The notes beneath the pieces were generated by a model. That model made no database searches. It was given only the letters and a program-made list of their open reading frames with translations, and was not told the origin of the DNA. A stretch of DNA of 15,705 nt, taken from the NCBI GenBank assembly GCA_047620505.1, contig JBLHKS010000163.1, positions 1 through 15,705 on the forward strand, in the 5' to 3' direction. A program made the position numbers and the translations under genes. Positions 15,134 to 15,705 of this stretch are shown here, one piece after another; position 1 is the stretch's first letter, and every line of letters begins with the position of its first letter. This stretch comes from JBLHKS01 sp047620505 (GTDB taxonomy: Bacteria > Verrucomicrobiota > Verrucomicrobiia > Verrucomicrobiales > DEV007).

Positions 15134-15705
15134 TCAGCTCGGAAGATAGCCGTTTGCGACCTCCGAAAATTCGAGCAGCTGCTGGTCGATCCAAACCTGC
15201 GCGAAATCCAATTCTTCGGCCATGATCTCAGCAACACGCGGCGCGATTTCCAGCGAAGCTTTTGCGTCCAGAAAGAGCGATCGCGTTCGGCGCGAAAGCA
15301 CGTCCTCGACCGTCATCGCCATCTCCTCTTTAACCGCTCGACGAACGTCTGCTTCGCTGTAGGCCAAGCGCTCGTGAAGCGGCACGTCCGCAGTCCGAGG
15401 CGATTCCGGCGCGATTTTCTGCGTCGCGGTTCGGCACGATCGAGGCTCGATACCCGCGCTGCGCTCGGCCAGACTGATCGTGTGCTCGGCCATCAGCCGA
15501 CAGGTCGTCCACTTGCCGCCAACGATCGTGATCAGGCCGGAATCGGAGACGAATAAACTGTGGCTACGCGAAATCTCTTTCGTTTCACCCGAACCCTTTC
15601 GTGGTCTGACCAACGGCCTCAGACCAGCCCACGTGCTAAGCACATCGGCTCGCGTAGGCGCTGTTTTCAAATAGCGAGCCGCGTGTTCCAGGAGGTAATC
15701 GATTT
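15134..15705 (-). CDS. glpD: Aerobic glycerol-3-phosphate dehydrogenase, C-terminal part, cut by the right edge
   Basis: The frame is open from the right edge (IDYLLEHAARYL) to the TGA at 15134-15136, giving about 189 residues; the FAD-binding N-terminal part lies outside. Family hallmarks are STWAGLRPLVRP, the FAD-domain end SGLITIVGGKWTTCRLMAEHT, and the C-terminal DAO_C helical domain with AMTVEDVLSRRTRSLFLDAKAS. The enzyme oxidises sn-glycerol 3-phosphate to dihydroxyacetone phosphate at the cytoplasmic membrane and passes electrons to quinone, which fits the menaquinone genes in the same window. Glycerol-3-phosphate dehydrogenases of this type have about 500-550 residues, so roughly a third is present. 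The apparent TTG start at 15670 is internal and not used. It carries a palindrome copy at 15174-15183. Confidence 0.93.
   Translation of the reverse strand, partial: IDYLLEHAARYLKTAPTRADVLSTWAGLRPLVRPRKGSGETKEISRSHSLFVSDSGLITIVGGKWTTCRLMAEHTISLAERSAGIEPRSCRTATQKIAPESPRTADVPLHERLAYSEADVRRAVKEEMAMTVEDVLSRRTRSLFLDAKASLEIAPRVAEIMAEELDFAQVWIDQQLLEFSEVANGYLPS
15174..15183. repeat. Palindrome AGCAGCTGCT, copy 10
   Basis: Perfect decamer near the 3' end of the glpD fragment, read as QQLL. Confidence 0.9.

Noticed and set aside
1..15705. CRISPR arrays, tRNA or rRNA genes, insertion sequences, phage genes
   Set aside because: No regularly spaced long direct repeats, cloverleaf-like segments, rRNA-like stretches, or transposase or integrase motifs were seen on either strand.

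Overview
The window is about 15.7 kb of gene-dense, moderately GC-rich bacterial DNA with no RNA genes, insertion sequences or CRISPR array. Its gene content points to the PVC superphylum, most likely a Verrucomicrobiota member, possibly a planctomycete. The main evidence is a set of large secreted proteins built from DUF1549/DUF1553, DUF1501, PPC and DUF1587/DUF1592/DUF1588/DUF1585 modules with embedded c-type haem motifs. These families are strongly expanded in that group. The taxonomic call is inference from families, not from a marker gene.

Layout. A leftward partial gene (1-756) encodes a secreted protein with one CxxCH haem motif and an apparent alpha/alpha-toroid (prenyltransferase/squalene-cyclase-like) body. 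It diverges from a rightward cluster: a sodium:solute symporter with a large extra domain (829-2988), a small membrane-anchored acyl-carrier-like protein without the phosphopantetheine serine (3000-3413), menH-like (3410-4135) and menB (4153-4965). The spacings (11 bp, ATGA overlap, 17 bp) suggest cotranscription. menH and menB are consecutive-pathway genes of classical menaquinone synthesis.

A second tight rightward cluster follows: an Ig-like/cytochrome/DUF1549/DUF1553 protein (5033-7441), a Tat-exported DUF1501 protein (7446-8762) and a secreted protein with two PPC domains (8759-10954, GTGA overlap). These three are probably exported together and act as one envelope system of unknown substrate. 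On the right are a leftward staphylococcal-nuclease-like protein (10975-11820), a rightward atypical short-chain dehydrogenase lacking YxxxK (11930-12679), a leftward di-haem DUF1587/1592/1588/1585 protein (12671-15061) whose end overlaps the dehydrogenase end by 9 bp, and the C-terminal part of a glycerol-3-phosphate dehydrogenase (15134-15705) that enters from the right edge. No gap between genes exceeds 109 bp.

The most striking signal is not a gene. The perfect palindrome AGCAGCTGCT occurs ten times in this window, always inside coding sequence, on genes of both orientations and in two different reading frames, against about 0.02 expected by base composition. Several copies extend to 12- or 14-base palindromes. 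This resembles the highly iterated palindrome HIP1 of cyanobacteria, with a different sequence, and is the main candidate for something undescribed.
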